From positions 1-64,000 of the forward strand of contig NZ_DBGCTQ010000116.1 in NCBI RefSeq assembly GCF_048388525.1: a stretch of 64,000 nt of DNA, written 5' to 3'. The DNA comes from BQOK01 sp048388525 (GTDB taxonomy: Bacteria > Bacillota > Clostridia > Oscillospirales > Ruminococcaceae). Below the pieces are notes generated by a model. It was not told the origin of the DNA and made no database searches. It saw only the letters and a list, made by a program, of their open reading frames with translations. The translations under genes were made by a program, and so were the position numbers. This document shows positions 51,493 through 60,295 of the stretch, piece after piece (position 1 is the stretch's first letter; every line of letters starts with the position of its first letter).

Positions 51493-51830
51493 GTTGAAGA
51501 CGGCTCCTTTTCAAGTTCATGTGGGTGTTCGTTGCATCGGGGAAAACAGACGCTGCAGCAATCAGGGTCCCCTGGGACGCTTTCATTTTAGCAGGCACGC
51601 CCCAGGCCATGTGCAATAATTTTCACCAATAATAGCACATTTGCAAGAAACGATTGGTTAACTATTTAACAAATAAAACAATCTTAAGAAATACTGTAAA
51701 AATCTTTTAAAAATTGTATATGTTCAATAGTTTTCCGGACGATTAATTGGATAAATCATAAAATTGACAGAATTTTAGCGGCCGTGCTACAATGCCCACG
51801 ACCGAGAGTGGAGGAAGGGAGGAACGCGGG
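51493..51830. promoter_or_regulatory. AT-rich divergent control region of the sugar island
   Basis: 338 bases without a gene, markedly AT-rich at 51615-51780 against the GC-rich surroundings. It separates the leftward dehydrogenase-binding protein unit from the rightward acetyltransferase operon. It contains the strong rightward promoter at 51764-51793, a short inverted repeat gttaa-ctat-ttaac (about 51657-51670) and no clear leftward promoter. The YesN-type regulator encoded at 55500-57032 is the likely ligand of this region (inference). Confidence 0.6.
51764..51793 (+). promoter_or_regulatory. Promoter of the acetyltransferase-epimerase operon
   Basis: TTGACA (51764-51769), 18-base spacer, TACAAT (51788-51793). 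The in-frame ATG at 51792 lies on the -10, which supports the start at 51831. Confidence 0.75.
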
Positions 51831-52487
51831 ATGCTGGATAAAAGTGTGCGCTATTACCCGGTGGAGATGCGCCGCCCCCCGGTGAGCGGCCCGCCGCAGG
51901 GCGGGTGGCCGCCCCTGCCGGATGGCGGATGGCGGCTGCGGTGCTGGCAGGGCGGGGCGGACCGCCTCGCCTTTGCCCGGGTGGAGTGCGAGGTGGGGGA
52001 ATTTGCCCGCGAAGAGGAGGCGCTCGCCTACTTTGACCGGGAGTTCGGTCCCTGGCCCCGGGAGCTTGAACGGCGGTTTTTGCTGTTGGAACAGGAGGGG
52101 CGGCCCATGGGCGTGGCCTTTGCCTGGTTCGGCAGCGTGCCGGGAGAGGGCAGGGTGGGGCGCGTGCGCAGGGTGGCGCTGCGGCCCTGCTGCCAGGGGC
52201 GGGGGCTGGGCGGGGCGCTGGTGTGCGGCATGCTGGATGTTTTTGCGGCTCTGGAACCGGGCAGAGCAGTGTATCTGACCACCCAGACCTGGAGCTGGCG
52301 CGCCGTTGCGCTGTATGGGAAATATGGCTTTGAGCCCGTGCGCCTGCCCGGCGACCGCGATTTTGCCGCCGCGTGGGGCGTGATCCGCGAAAAGCTGGGG
52401 CAGAGCGGGCGCCATCTGCCGGGCGAAGCGCCCGGGGGATGGGACGATACAGAAACGATCATGAGATCCGGGAGGGATAGAACATGA
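51831..52487 (+). CDS. GNAT-family N-acetyltransferase
   Basis: 218 residues; the ATG at 51831 follows GGAAGGGAGG. The acetyl-CoA site is VRRVALRPCCQGRGLGGALV (motif A with Q/RxxGxG/A), then YLTTQTWSWRAVALYGKYGF (motif B). The first 80 residues vary. It acetylates an amine, perhaps an amino sugar given the neighbours, but this is only inference. It leads the rightward operon and overlaps the next gene by four bases. Confidence 0.88.
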   Translation: MLDKSVRYYPVEMRRPPVSGPPQGGWPPLPDGGWRLRCWQGGADRLAFARVECEVGEFAREEEALAYFDREFGPWPRELERRFLLLEQEGRPMGVAFAWFGSVPGEGRVGRVRRVALRPCCQGRGLGGALVCGMLDVFAALEPGRAVYLTTQTWSWRAVALYGKYGFEPVRLPGDRDFAAAWGVIREKLGQSGRHLPGEAPGGWDDTETIMRSGRDRT

Positions 52488-53353
52488 AAATCGGCATTGA
52501 AAACGAATTATTTACAGCCCGGGTGGATACCTTGGGCGCCGAGCTGTGCTCGCTGCGGCGCAAAGCCGACGGGGCAGAGTTTATCTGGCAGGGCGACCCG
52601 CGCTACTGGAGCGGGCATGCGCCCACCCTGTTTCCCATCACGGGCAAGCTGCGGGACATGCGCTTTGACCACGGCGGCAAGAGCTACGAGCTGCCGCCCC
52701 ACGGTTTTGCCAAGGACCGGGAATTCCGGGAGGAGGAACGCCAGGCGGCAGGCGTGTCCCTGGTATTGCAGGCGGACGAGGATACGCTGCGGTGTTACCC
52801 CTTTCCGTTCCGGCTGACCTGCACCTTCGCGCTCACGCCCCGGGGCCTTGCGCTCACGCGCCGGGTGGAGAACACGGGTGCCGGCCGCATGGAGTTTTCC
52901 ATGGGTGAGCATCTGGGGCTGGCCCTCGCGCCGCTGGGCCGCCCGCTGGAAGAGTGCGCCCTGGTGTTTCCCGGGCCGCAGACCGCCTGGAACTGGCGGC
53001 TGGCCCAGGGCCTTTTGGACCACAAAGAACCCTGTTTGGAGGGGGTGGCCGCCCTGCCCCTCTCCAAGGAGCTGTTCCGCGCCTGCGGATGCCTGGTGCT
53101 GCAGGGGCTGAACGCGCCCTGGGCGGCCCTGCGCGCGGCGGGCGCGGAGCGGGGGGTGAGGGTCTCCATCGGCGGATTCCCCACCCTGGTGGTGTGGTCA
53201 CCCGACAACGAGGGCCAGTTTGTGTGCGTGGAGCCCTGGCAGGGCCTGCCCTCGCGCGGGGACGGGGGATACGAGCTGGCCGCCCGCCCCTGCATTTTGC
53301 ATCTGGAAGCGGGTGCGGCGTATGAATATACGGTCACGGTGGAGCCCGAATAG
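52484..53353 (+). CDS. Aldose 1-epimerase family protein (LacX/YihR-like)
   Basis: 289 residues, coupled by ATGA. The mutarotase fold begins IENELFTARVDTLGAELCSL and has WQGDPRYWSGHAPTLFPITG, ELPPHGFAKDREF (family His) and the late block FPTLVVWSPDNEGQFVCVEP (catalytic acid region). The enzyme interconverts alpha and beta anomers of a sugar before kinase or isomerase action. It is in the operon with an AGE-type epimerase that works on the open or ring form. Confidence 0.9.
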   Translation: MKIGIENELFTARVDTLGAELCSLRRKADGAEFIWQGDPRYWSGHAPTLFPITGKLRDMRFDHGGKSYELPPHGFAKDREFREEERQAAGVSLVLQADEDTLRCYPFPFRLTCTFALTPRGLALTRRVENTGAGRMEFSMGEHLGLALAPLGRPLEECALVFPGPQTAWNWRLAQGLLDHKEPCLEGVAALPLSKELFRACGCLVLQGLNAPWAALRAAGAERGVRVSIGGFPTLVVWSPDNEGQFVCVEPWQGLPSRGDGGYELAARPCILHLEAGAAYEYTVTVEPE

Positions 53354-53371
53354 GAAAAGGAGCGTGAAAAA

Positions 53372-54244
53372 ATGAAGGTGGGATGCATCGGCCTGGGCCG
53401 CATGGGGGCGGGCCTGTGTGAAAGCCTGCTGCGGGCAGGCCACCAGCTCACGGTGTACGACGTATGCCTGGCCGCAAAGGAGCGCTTTGCGGGCCGGGCG
53501 GCGCTGGCCCAAAGCGCGCGGGCGGCTTCGCTCGCCAGTGAGGCGGTGGTTCTGTCGCTGCCCGACGCCCCGGCGGTGGAGCAGGTGGTGGGGGAGCTGA
53601 TGGAGGGATGTGTGGCGGGCAGGCTGGTGATCGATACCAGCACCAGCCTGCCTGAGACCACTGTCTCGCTGCACAAAAAGCTGGCGGAGGCGGGCGCGCG
53701 GTTTCTGGACGCGCCCCTGGCCGGCACGCCCGAGGCAGCACGGCAGGGTACGCTGATGGTGTATGTGGGCGGAGCTCCCGAAGCGCTGGAGGCCGCGCGG
53801 CCGGTGCTGGGAAGCTTTGCCGCGCAGGTGCGGTACATGGGCGGCCCGGGCAGCGGCAACGTGGCCAAGCTGGTGAACAATTATCTGGCCATCCAGTACG
53901 CTGTGCTGTACTGCGAGATCTTTCCCCTGGCCCGCGCGGCGGGCGCGGATGTGCAGGCGCTGTTTGGCGCCATCGGCCAGACCGGGGTGGCCTGCGTACC
54001 CTACCGGCTGTACGGCGAAAAGATCGCGGCGGGGGAATATCCGCTGTCCTTCTCCATCGATCTGGCCTACAAGGATCTGCGCTATGCGGCCGCCATGGCG
54101 CCGGAAGCCGCCCGCGCCCTGCCCCTGATGCAGGCGGGCCTGGCCCGCCTGGCCGAGGCGCGGGCCGAGGGGATGGGCGGGGCGGATCTGTCGCAGCTGG
54201 CATGCCTTGCGGAGCGGCAGCTCGGGGGAAAGGGCGATGGATGA
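53372..54244 (+). CDS. Beta-hydroxyacid dehydrogenase family, copy 2
   Basis: 290 residues; ATG with AAAAGGAG upstream. It starts MKVGCIGLGRMGAGLCE; the substrate block is FLDAPLAGTPEAARQGTLMV and the catalytic Lys is in SGNVAKLVNNY. It is similar in length and order to copy 1 at 50632-51492 but differs in the substrate block (AGTPEAA against MGNPAMA), so the two probably serve different or successive substrates. Its stop overlaps the AGE epimerase start by eight bases. Confidence 0.9.
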   Translation: MKVGCIGLGRMGAGLCESLLRAGHQLTVYDVCLAAKERFAGRAALAQSARAASLASEAVVLSLPDAPAVEQVVGELMEGCVAGRLVIDTSTSLPETTVSLHKKLAEAGARFLDAPLAGTPEAARQGTLMVYVGGAPEALEAARPVLGSFAAQVRYMGGPGSGNVAKLVNNYLAIQYAVLYCEIFPLARAAGADVQALFGAIGQTGVACVPYRLYGEKIAAGEYPLSFSIDLAYKDLRYAAAMAPEAARALPLMQAGLARLAEARAEGMGGADLSQLACLAERQLGGKGDG

Positions 54245-55424
54245 GCGCCTGGCGGGGGCACGGGAGCAGCTGCGGGAGATGCTGTTTGAAAATGTGATGC
54301 CTTTTTGGGAACGCCACGCGGTGGATGCGGAATACGGCGGCTACCTCACAGGCCTTGACCGCCGGGGAAGGGTGTGGGACGACCGGAAAAACACCTGGAT
54401 GCAGGGGCGGATGGTGTGGATGTTCTCGACCCTGGCCGCGCAGGACCCCGCCCACAGGGAGCAATGGCTGGCCCTGGCCCGCCCCGGCCGGGACTTTTTG
54501 CTGGACCATGCCTGGGCGGGGCAGGGCCGCTGGAACTACGTTCTGTCGCGCAGAGGGGAGGTGGAACAGGGATCGGTGTCACTGTATGCCGACCTCTTTG
54601 CGCTGGAGGGGCTCGCCCAATACATTTTGGCCTCGGGCGACGCTGCGGGGCAGGACCAGGTGCGCCTGACCGCGGCGGCGGTGGCCCGGGAGCTGGAGGC
54701 AGGCGTGGTCAAGCGCATCGCGCCCCAGGCATATGTGCCGGGGGCCGAGCTGCACGGCGTGTACATGATCGCCCTCAACTCGCTCGCGCCTGCCCAGCGC
54801 CTGCTGGGAGGCGGGGCGCTGGCCGGTCTGCGCGCCCGGCTGCTGGAGCGCATTCTGGGCCGCTTCGCGGACCCGGCCCGGGGGGTGGTGCTGGAAGAGC
54901 GCGCGCCGGGCGGCGCGCCGGCAGGGGGAGGCCGCATCAACCCCGGCCATACCTTTGAGAGCATGGTGTTCTGCCTGGAGGCGGCCGAGCAGCTGAAGCT
55001 GCCCTGCCCCGGTGCCGCAGCGATCCTGCGGCATACCTGGGCCCTTGCAAGGGATCGGGAAAACGGCGGCGTGCTGTACATGCTCAATGCGGACGGCAGC
55101 GCCCCCCATTTTGCCGACTGGATCGCCCCCCGGGCGCTCCGGTGGGATGAAAAGGTGTGGTGGACCCACGCCGAGGCGCTGCCCGCGCTTTTGTGGGCCG
55201 CGCACGAGCTGAAAGATCCCGCCTGCCTGGAGGAGTTCCTCGCCCTGTGGCAGTATTGCCGCACCCATTTTGCGGACCCCGTTTACGGGGAATGGTATTA
55301 TGCACTGCACCGGGGCGGCGCGCCGCGGCTGCAAAACAAAGGCGGTTTTCAAAAGTGCGCCTTCCATCTGCCCCGCGCGCTTTTGAAAAGCGTTCAGCTG
55401 ATCGATCGTTTTTACGGCGGCTGA
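54237..55424 (+). CDS. AGE-family epimerase/isomerase (N-acylglucosamine 2-epimerase fold)
   Basis: 395 residues from the ATG at 54237, within the end of the previous gene. The (alpha/alpha)6 barrel is recognisable by FWERHAVDAEYGGYLTGLDR, DDRKNTWMQGRMVWMFSTL, GRINPGHTFESMVFCL (usual NPGHxLE) and KVWWTHAEALPALLWAAH (usual WWxQAEA, with His for Gln). Family members interconvert glucosamine/mannosamine derivatives, cellobiose, mannose/fructose or sulfoquinovose/sulfofructose (YihS). No signal peptide. It is the last gene of the operon, ended by a terminator. Confidence 0.9.
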   Translation: MDERLAGAREQLREMLFENVMPFWERHAVDAEYGGYLTGLDRRGRVWDDRKNTWMQGRMVWMFSTLAAQDPAHREQWLALARPGRDFLLDHAWAGQGRWNYVLSRRGEVEQGSVSLYADLFALEGLAQYILASGDAAGQDQVRLTAAAVARELEAGVVKRIAPQAYVPGAELHGVYMIALNSLAPAQRLLGGGALAGLRARLLERILGRFADPARGVVLEERAPGGAPAGGGRINPGHTFESMVFCLEAAEQLKLPCPGAAAILRHTWALARDRENGGVLYMLNADGSAPHFADWIAPRALRWDEKVWWTHAEALPALLWAAHELKDPACLEEFLALWQYCRTHFADPVYGEWYYALHRGGAPRLQNKGGFQKCAFHLPRALLKSVQLIDRFYGG

Positions 55425-55436
55425 CAAGCGGAAAAC

Positions 55437-55487
55437 AAAAAGCGCCGGCCTCTCTAAAGCAAACGTTTTAGAGGGACCGGCGCTTTT
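55437..55487. terminator. Bidirectional terminator between the island and its regulator genes
   Basis: Stem aaaagcgccgg...ccggcgctttt with an inner tctctaaa/ttttagagg helix, flanked by A and T runs. Confidence 0.88.
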
Positions 55488-55499
55488 CCGCGCGCCGCC

Positions 55500-57032
55500 T
55501 CACCGGTTGGCGTGCCGGAAGTGGTTGGGCGTCACGCCCGTGACGTCCTTAAAGACCTTGATAAAATAGCTGGGCGACTCGTAGCCCACCTCCTCGGCGA
55601 TCAGGTTCACGCTCTTGCCCGTGGCGGTGAGCAGCCGCTTGGCGCGCTGGATGCGAAGCTCGGTGAGATAGGCGTTCACGCTTTTGCCGGTGTATTCCTT
55701 GAAAATATTGCAGAAATAGTTGGGGCTGAACCCCGCCACCTCCGAAATCATGCTGAGGGTCAGGGGGTTCATATAATTCTGTTCGATGTATGCGAACACC
55801 CTGCGCATGCTGCCCTCTCCCGCAGCGCGCTGCAAAAGATCCTGGCACAGGTCGGTCAGGCGGTAAAGCCAGGCCATCATATCGTCCAAAAACAGCATGC
55901 CGCTTATCTCGGCCAGGGGGTTCCTGTCCGCCAGGGGCGGCTCGGCGGCGGCGGGGCAGCAGGCCAGGGTGTGGCGGATCAGCGCCTCGGCGGCGGTGTT
56001 GAACAGCCGGCGCAGCTGGTCGATGTCCTCCAGGGTATACTGCCCGCGCTGTTCGCCCAGCCGCCCGATCAGAGCTTTGAGGCGGTTTAGCTCGCCCCCC
56101 TGCACCAGCTTCTGCACCATGCGGCTCTCCTCGCGGAAATTCGTGCGGGGGCCGGAGGGCGCGCCGTAAAAGCACACCGAGCGGGGCCCGGAAAAAAAGC
56201 GGCGGTGAATGGCCTCGCAGGCGCGGCAAAAGCTTTGCGCCAGGCCGGCGGCGCTGCCGGCGGGCCCGCCGATGCCCACCGAAAACGAAAGCTCGGGCGA
56301 AAGGCCGGGCAAAAGCGCCGCCTGGCGGGCGAAAAAGGCGTCCGCTTCGCCCGGCGCGCCTTTCAGCAGCACCAGGGCGGCCGCAATGCGGTCGCTCACA
56401 ACGCAGACCGAGCCCGGCAGCTGCGCCGCGCGCAGCAGCTGTGCCAGCTGGAAGGTCCACTCGGCCCCGCTGGCCGCCGAGGCGAGCTGGGCCGAGGCGG
56501 GGAGATCCTGGCTGAACACGATGCACCACACCCGGCCCCCCTCGGCGGCCAGGGCGGCGTCAAAGGCAGGGGCCGGCCCCGGCGCGCCGCTGAGCAGCAG
56601 GCTTTGCTGGCGGCAGTCCAGCCCTAAAAAAGGGGGAGGCGACCCGGCGGCGCGGGCAGTGAGCTTTTCTCCCACGCGCCGCGTCACCGCCAAGAGCTCC
56701 TCCTCGGTGACCTCTCCCTTTAAAAGATATTCCGCCGCTCCGAACGACATCCCCTTCTGCGCCAGCGAAAAATCCGCATAGTTCGAGAGGATGACCACCT
56801 GGGCGCGCAGGTCAAACTCCCGCAGAGCCTGGATAAACGCCATGCCGTCCATATCCGGCATGATCATGTCCGTGATCACCACGTCCACCGGCCGGGCGCG
56901 GCAGACCCTGAGCGCCTCGCGGCCGTTGGGCACGGCGTCGGCCACCTCAAATTCTTCCCCCCAGGGCTGGAACACCAGGCGAAGCCACTTCCGGACGATC
57001 ACATCGTCGTCCACGATTAAAAGGCGCAGCAT
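55500..57032 (-). CDS. YesN-type response regulator with AraC DNA-binding domain
   Basis: 510 residues; ATG after GGAGGAG. The receiver starts MLRLLIVDDDVIVRKWLRLV with acceptor Asp in VVITDMIMPDMDG (about residue 55). A long middle region (about 130-400) is not conserved. The C-terminal AraC domain has NPLTLSMISEVAGFSPNYF, IFKEYTGKSVNAYLTELR and VGYESPSYFIKVFKDVTG. Such regulators control sugar ABC operons in Firmicutes. It lies seven bases after its kinase gene and converges on the sugar island, its likely target. Confidence 0.93.
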   Translation of the reverse strand: MLRLLIVDDDVIVRKWLRLVFQPWGEEFEVADAVPNGREALRVCRARPVDVVITDMIMPDMDGMAFIQALREFDLRAQVVILSNYADFSLAQKGMSFGAAEYLLKGEVTEEELLAVTRRVGEKLTARAAGSPPPFLGLDCRQQSLLLSGAPGPAPAFDAALAAEGGRVWCIVFSQDLPASAQLASAASGAEWTFQLAQLLRAAQLPGSVCVVSDRIAAALVLLKGAPGEADAFFARQAALLPGLSPELSFSVGIGGPAGSAAGLAQSFCRACEAIHRRFFSGPRSVCFYGAPSGPRTNFREESRMVQKLVQGGELNRLKALIGRLGEQRGQYTLEDIDQLRRLFNTAAEALIRHTLACCPAAAEPPLADRNPLAEISGMLFLDDMMAWLYRLTDLCQDLLQRAAGEGSMRRVFAYIEQNYMNPLTLSMISEVAGFSPNYFCNIFKEYTGKSVNAYLTELRIQRAKRLLTATGKSVNLIAEEVGYESPSYFIKVFKDVTGVTPNHFRHANR

Positions 57033-57038
57033 ATATCA

Positions 57039-58784
57039 TCACTCCTCCAAAGGGATCTCGAACCAGACGCGCGCCCCCCCGCCCGGCGCGCCGCCCGTGT
57101 GAAGGGCGGCCCCGGGGCCATAGCGCAGCCGAAGCCGGTCGTTTACATTGTGCAGGCCGATGCTGGCACCCTGCCGCTGGGTGTTCACCGCGGGAGCCGA
57201 CAGATCAAAGCCGGGCGCAAAACCGCAGCCATCGTCCTGCACCAGCACCGAGAGGGTTTCACCCATCCGCTGGATGGAGATGCGGATGTGCCCGTGCAGG
57301 GCGCCGTTTTTCAGGCCGTGAAACAAGCTGTTTTCCACCAGCGGCTGGATCATCAGGCGGGGGATGGAGCAGCCCAGCGTGTCCTCCGCCACCTCATAGG
57401 TGACCTCAAAATTGTCGTAGCGGTGCTTTTGGATCACCAGGTAATTGCGCAGATATTTCAGTTCCTCTTCCACGGTGATGAGCTCGCGCTTGGGGTCCAG
57501 ATTGATCTTCAGCAGCTTCACCAGGCACACCAGCACCTCGCTGGCGCTCTGGTTTTGTTTCATATCGATCAAAAAGCGCACCACAGTGAGGGTGTTGTAA
57601 AGGAAATGGGGGTTGATCTGCGCCCGAAGCGCTTCCAGCTCGGCGTTTCTCTTGGCGTTTTGCTCCTGGATGAGATTTTGGAACAGGCGGTGCAGCTCAT
57701 CCAGCATCAGCAGATAGCCCCGGTTCAGGTAGCCGATCTCATCGGTGCGCTCCACGTCCAGGGGCGGGGGGGTAAAGTCCAGCGTTTCCAGGCCGCGCAT
57801 GCATTCCACCAGGGTGAGGATTGGCCGTGAGAGGGTGCGGTACAAAAGCCAGGAAAACAGGGCCGCCGCTGCCAGCACGATGCCGAAGATCACCGGCATG
57901 GAGCCGACCAGCTGAGTGAGCAGCATGAAGAAAGTGGGCATTTGGGTCACCTGCACCACGTACCACCGGGTGCGGGGATCAAGGGAGTAGACCGTCACCA
58001 CACTGTCGGAAAAAGAAGTGTAGTACCCCTCGGGGCCGGTGACTTGGGCCATGTCCAGCAGCTGCAGGGGCTGTGCGTCGGGGTGAAAGGCGGCGTCCTT
58101 TGCCAGCACCGCCCGCCCCTCGCCGTCGGCCAGGTAAATTTGGGTGGTGGGGGAGGCGTAGTCGCTCAGGCTGTCGGACACGCTGCGCTTGAGGATGCTC
58201 ACCACCGCGACCCCCACCGGCTGGTTGGAGTTCACGTTTTTCAGCAGCCGTGTGGCGAACAAAAGGCGCGAGGCGTTGGGCGCGATCTCTCTTCCGTCCA
58301 CCCACACCACGCGGCCCCCGGCCTCCTGCGCCCGGGTATACCACTCTGCGGAAAAGGTGCCGGGCGCGGCCAAAAAGCTGTGGGCCAGCGCGGCGGAGTT
58401 ATAGTAAACGTAGCGGTTGCCATAAAAATCGAACAGATCGATCTGGCACACAAAATAGGGGTTCGAAAATTTGTGCTGGTAGTAGTGGTTTTGGAACCGG
58501 GCCTGATTTTCGTCTGACGGCTGCGCCAGGATCCGCTGGATCTCCGCGTCAAGGTACATATCGTCGGTCACCAGGGCGGCGTCCTGCAGCTGGGTGTCCA
58601 GGTTGGAACGCACATAGGCCGAGTTTTGCAGCGCATAGTCAGCCAGGGTATTCACATAATAGCGAAAATAGATGTAGAAGGTGCCGAAGGAGACCAGCAG
58701 CATCAGCAAAAAGATGCCCAGAAACAAAAACACCAGCACCTTTTTGTAAAAATGGCTTTTATATGGCGGTGCGGCGTCCCTCAA
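57039..58784 (-). CDS. YesM-type sensor histidine kinase
   Basis: 581 residues from the TTG at 58784, which has AAGGTGA five bases upstream; a GTG at 58793 is in frame but abuts the ribosome site. TM1 is at about 15-38 (KKVLVFLFLGIFLLMLLVSF), the extracytoplasmic sensor (dCache-like) at 39-275, TM2 at about 280-303 and HAMP after. The phosphorylated His is in INPHFLYNTLTVVRFL, typical of the His_kinase (YesM/LytS) group. The ATPase has PRLMIQPLVENSLFHG and VQDDGCGF. It probably senses an extracellular sugar and drives the partner regulator. Confidence 0.92.
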   Translation of the reverse strand: MRDAAPPYKSHFYKKVLVFLFLGIFLLMLLVSFGTFYIYFRYYVNTLADYALQNSAYVRSNLDTQLQDAALVTDDMYLDAEIQRILAQPSDENQARFQNHYYQHKFSNPYFVCQIDLFDFYGNRYVYYNSAALAHSFLAAPGTFSAEWYTRAQEAGGRVVWVDGREIAPNASRLLFATRLLKNVNSNQPVGVAVVSILKRSVSDSLSDYASPTTQIYLADGEGRAVLAKDAAFHPDAQPLQLLDMAQVTGPEGYYTSFSDSVVTVYSLDPRTRWYVVQVTQMPTFFMLLTQLVGSMPVIFGIVLAAAALFSWLLYRTLSRPILTLVECMRGLETLDFTPPPLDVERTDEIGYLNRGYLLMLDELHRLFQNLIQEQNAKRNAELEALRAQINPHFLYNTLTVVRFLIDMKQNQSASEVLVCLVKLLKINLDPKRELITVEEELKYLRNYLVIQKHRYDNFEVTYEVAEDTLGCSIPRLMIQPLVENSLFHGLKNGALHGHIRISIQRMGETLSVLVQDDGCGFAPGFDLSAPAVNTQRQGASIGLHNVNDRLRLRYGPGAALHTGGAPGGGARVWFEIPLEE

Positions 58785-58891
58785 AACACTCACCTTCTTA
58801 AACTGATTTTGAATATATTATACTATAATTTTTTTGAACAGGCAAAATAACTGTTTAAAAAATATTCAAAATATGCCGGTCTGAGGCGCTT

Positions 58892-60295
58892 TCACCACGC
58901 CTTTTTCAAGACTTGGGCCAAAGGGGCCACGTCGCCGGGGCAAAGTGCACCGTATCCCAACACCACCGTGTGATCCGGCAGCGGGGTGCGGCCGGGTGCG
59001 CGGCAGTAGTCGGTCAGGCCGGCCAGCCGCACCCCGGCGGCGCGGGCGGCGCGCACCATTTCCGCTTCCGGGGGCCCCCCCGGGAAGCGCAGCAGCAGGT
59101 GCAGGCCGGTGTGCTGGCCGTAAAATTCCAGCGCGCCCGGGCCGAACGCGGCCTCCAGCGCGCGGGTGAGGGCAAGCATCCGGGCCTTGTACTGCCCCCG
59201 CGCCCGGGCCAGATGGCGCACATAATGCCCCCGCTGCAAAAAAAGCCGCAGGGTCTGCTGCTCAAACCGGCTGACGGTGGAGGAGTAACTGCCGAACGCG
59301 CTGCGAAAGGGGCCCAGCAGACCGGTGGGCAGCACCATGTAAGCAATGCGGATGCTGGGGGCCAGGCTGCGGGAAAAGGTGGAGAGATACACCACCGGTC
59401 CATCCCGCCCGGCCATGCCCTGCAGGCTCGGCAGCGGGCGAAGGCCGAACCGAAACTCCGAATCGTAGTCGTCTTCCAGGATCAGCCGGCCGGGCGCGGC
59501 GCCCGCCCAGCGCAGCAGGGCGGCCCGCCGCCCCGCCGGCATCACGGCCCCGGTGGGGAACTGATGGCTGGGGGTCACGTAAACAAGGTCCGCCCCGCTG
59601 GCCGCCAGCGCCCCGGGGTCCAGGCCCTGCCCATCCACGGGCACAGGCAGGCAGAAAAGACCGCTGTTCTCCAGAATGCGGCCGGGCCTGCCGTAGCCCG
59701 GGTCCTCCAGCGCGGCGGTGCGGCCGGCGGCAAGGCGGCCCACCAGCCCCAGAAGGTACTCCACCCCTGCGCCCACCACCACCTGGCCGGGATCGCAGTC
59801 CACCCCCCGGTAGGCGCGCAGGTACTCGGCGATGGCCTGGCGCAGGTCCCCGTCGCCCTGGGGGTGGCCGTGGGCAAGCAGCTCAGGCCGGCCGTAGAGC
59901 AATTCTTTTTGGATCCGCCCCCAGGTGCGGAAGGGAAACAGCCCGGTGTCCACCCCGCCGGTGGAGAGGTCGTACCGCCAGGCGGCGGCCGGCTGCTGCG
60001 CTGGGGCCGCCCCGCAGGGGAGGCGCGGCGGGGCCAGCGGACCCTCGTAAGGGCACACAAAAAAGCCCGAGCGCGGCCGTGCCGCCAGCCAGCCCTCAGC
60101 CGCCAGCAGCTGGTAGGCGGTGTCCACCGTGTTCACGCTCAGGCCCAGTTCCGCGGCCAGGCTGCGCTTGCCGGGCATCCGTTCCCCGGCCGCCAGCTCC
60201 CCGGCCCGGATCTGGGCGGCCACTGCCCGGTACAGCTGTTCATACAGCGGCGGCGCCCCCGGCCCTGCGGCCCGCTCGAATGAAATGCGAAGCAT
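58892..60295 (-). CDS. MocR/PdxR-type regulator (GntR HTH fused to aminotransferase domain), PLP lysine replaced
   Basis: 467 residues. Residues 10-80 are a GntR winged helix (LYEQLYRAVAAQIRAGELAA, RSLAAELGLSVNTVDTAYQL). From about 105 there is a fold-type I aminotransferase domain with DLSTGGVDTGLFPFRTWGRI, HGHPQGDGDLRQAIAEYLRA and LEDDYDSEFRFGLRPL. The segment that should hold the PLP Schiff-base lysine reads YLSTFSRSLAPSIRIAYMV; relatives have Lys where this has Arg (codon CGC). It diverges from an ECF S-component gene, which it probably regulates. Confidence 0.9.
   Translation of the reverse strand: MLRISFERAAGPGAPPLYEQLYRAVAAQIRAGELAAGERMPGKRSLAAELGLSVNTVDTAYQLLAAEGWLAARPRSGFFVCPYEGPLAPPRLPCGAAPAQQPAAAWRYDLSTGGVDTGLFPFRTWGRIQKELLYGRPELLAHGHPQGDGDLRQAIAEYLRAYRGVDCDPGQVVVGAGVEYLLGLVGRLAAGRTAALEDPGYGRPGRILENSGLFCLPVPVDGQGLDPGALAASGADLVYVTPSHQFPTGAVMPAGRRAALLRWAGAAPGRLILEDDYDSEFRFGLRPLPSLQGMAGRDGPVVYLSTFSRSLAPSIRIAYMVLPTGLLGPFRSAFGSYSSTVSRFEQQTLRLFLQRGHYVRHLARARGQYKARMLALTRALEAAFGPGALEFYGQHTGLHLLLRFPGGPPEAEMVRAARAAGVRLAGLTDYCRAPGRTPLPDHTVVLGYGALCPGDVAPLAQVLKKAW

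Noticed and set aside
55455..55470. Catabolite-repression-like sequence gcaaacgttttag
   Set aside because: It is the loop and inner stem of a terminator, misses outer consensus bases and lies between gene ends, not at a promoter.
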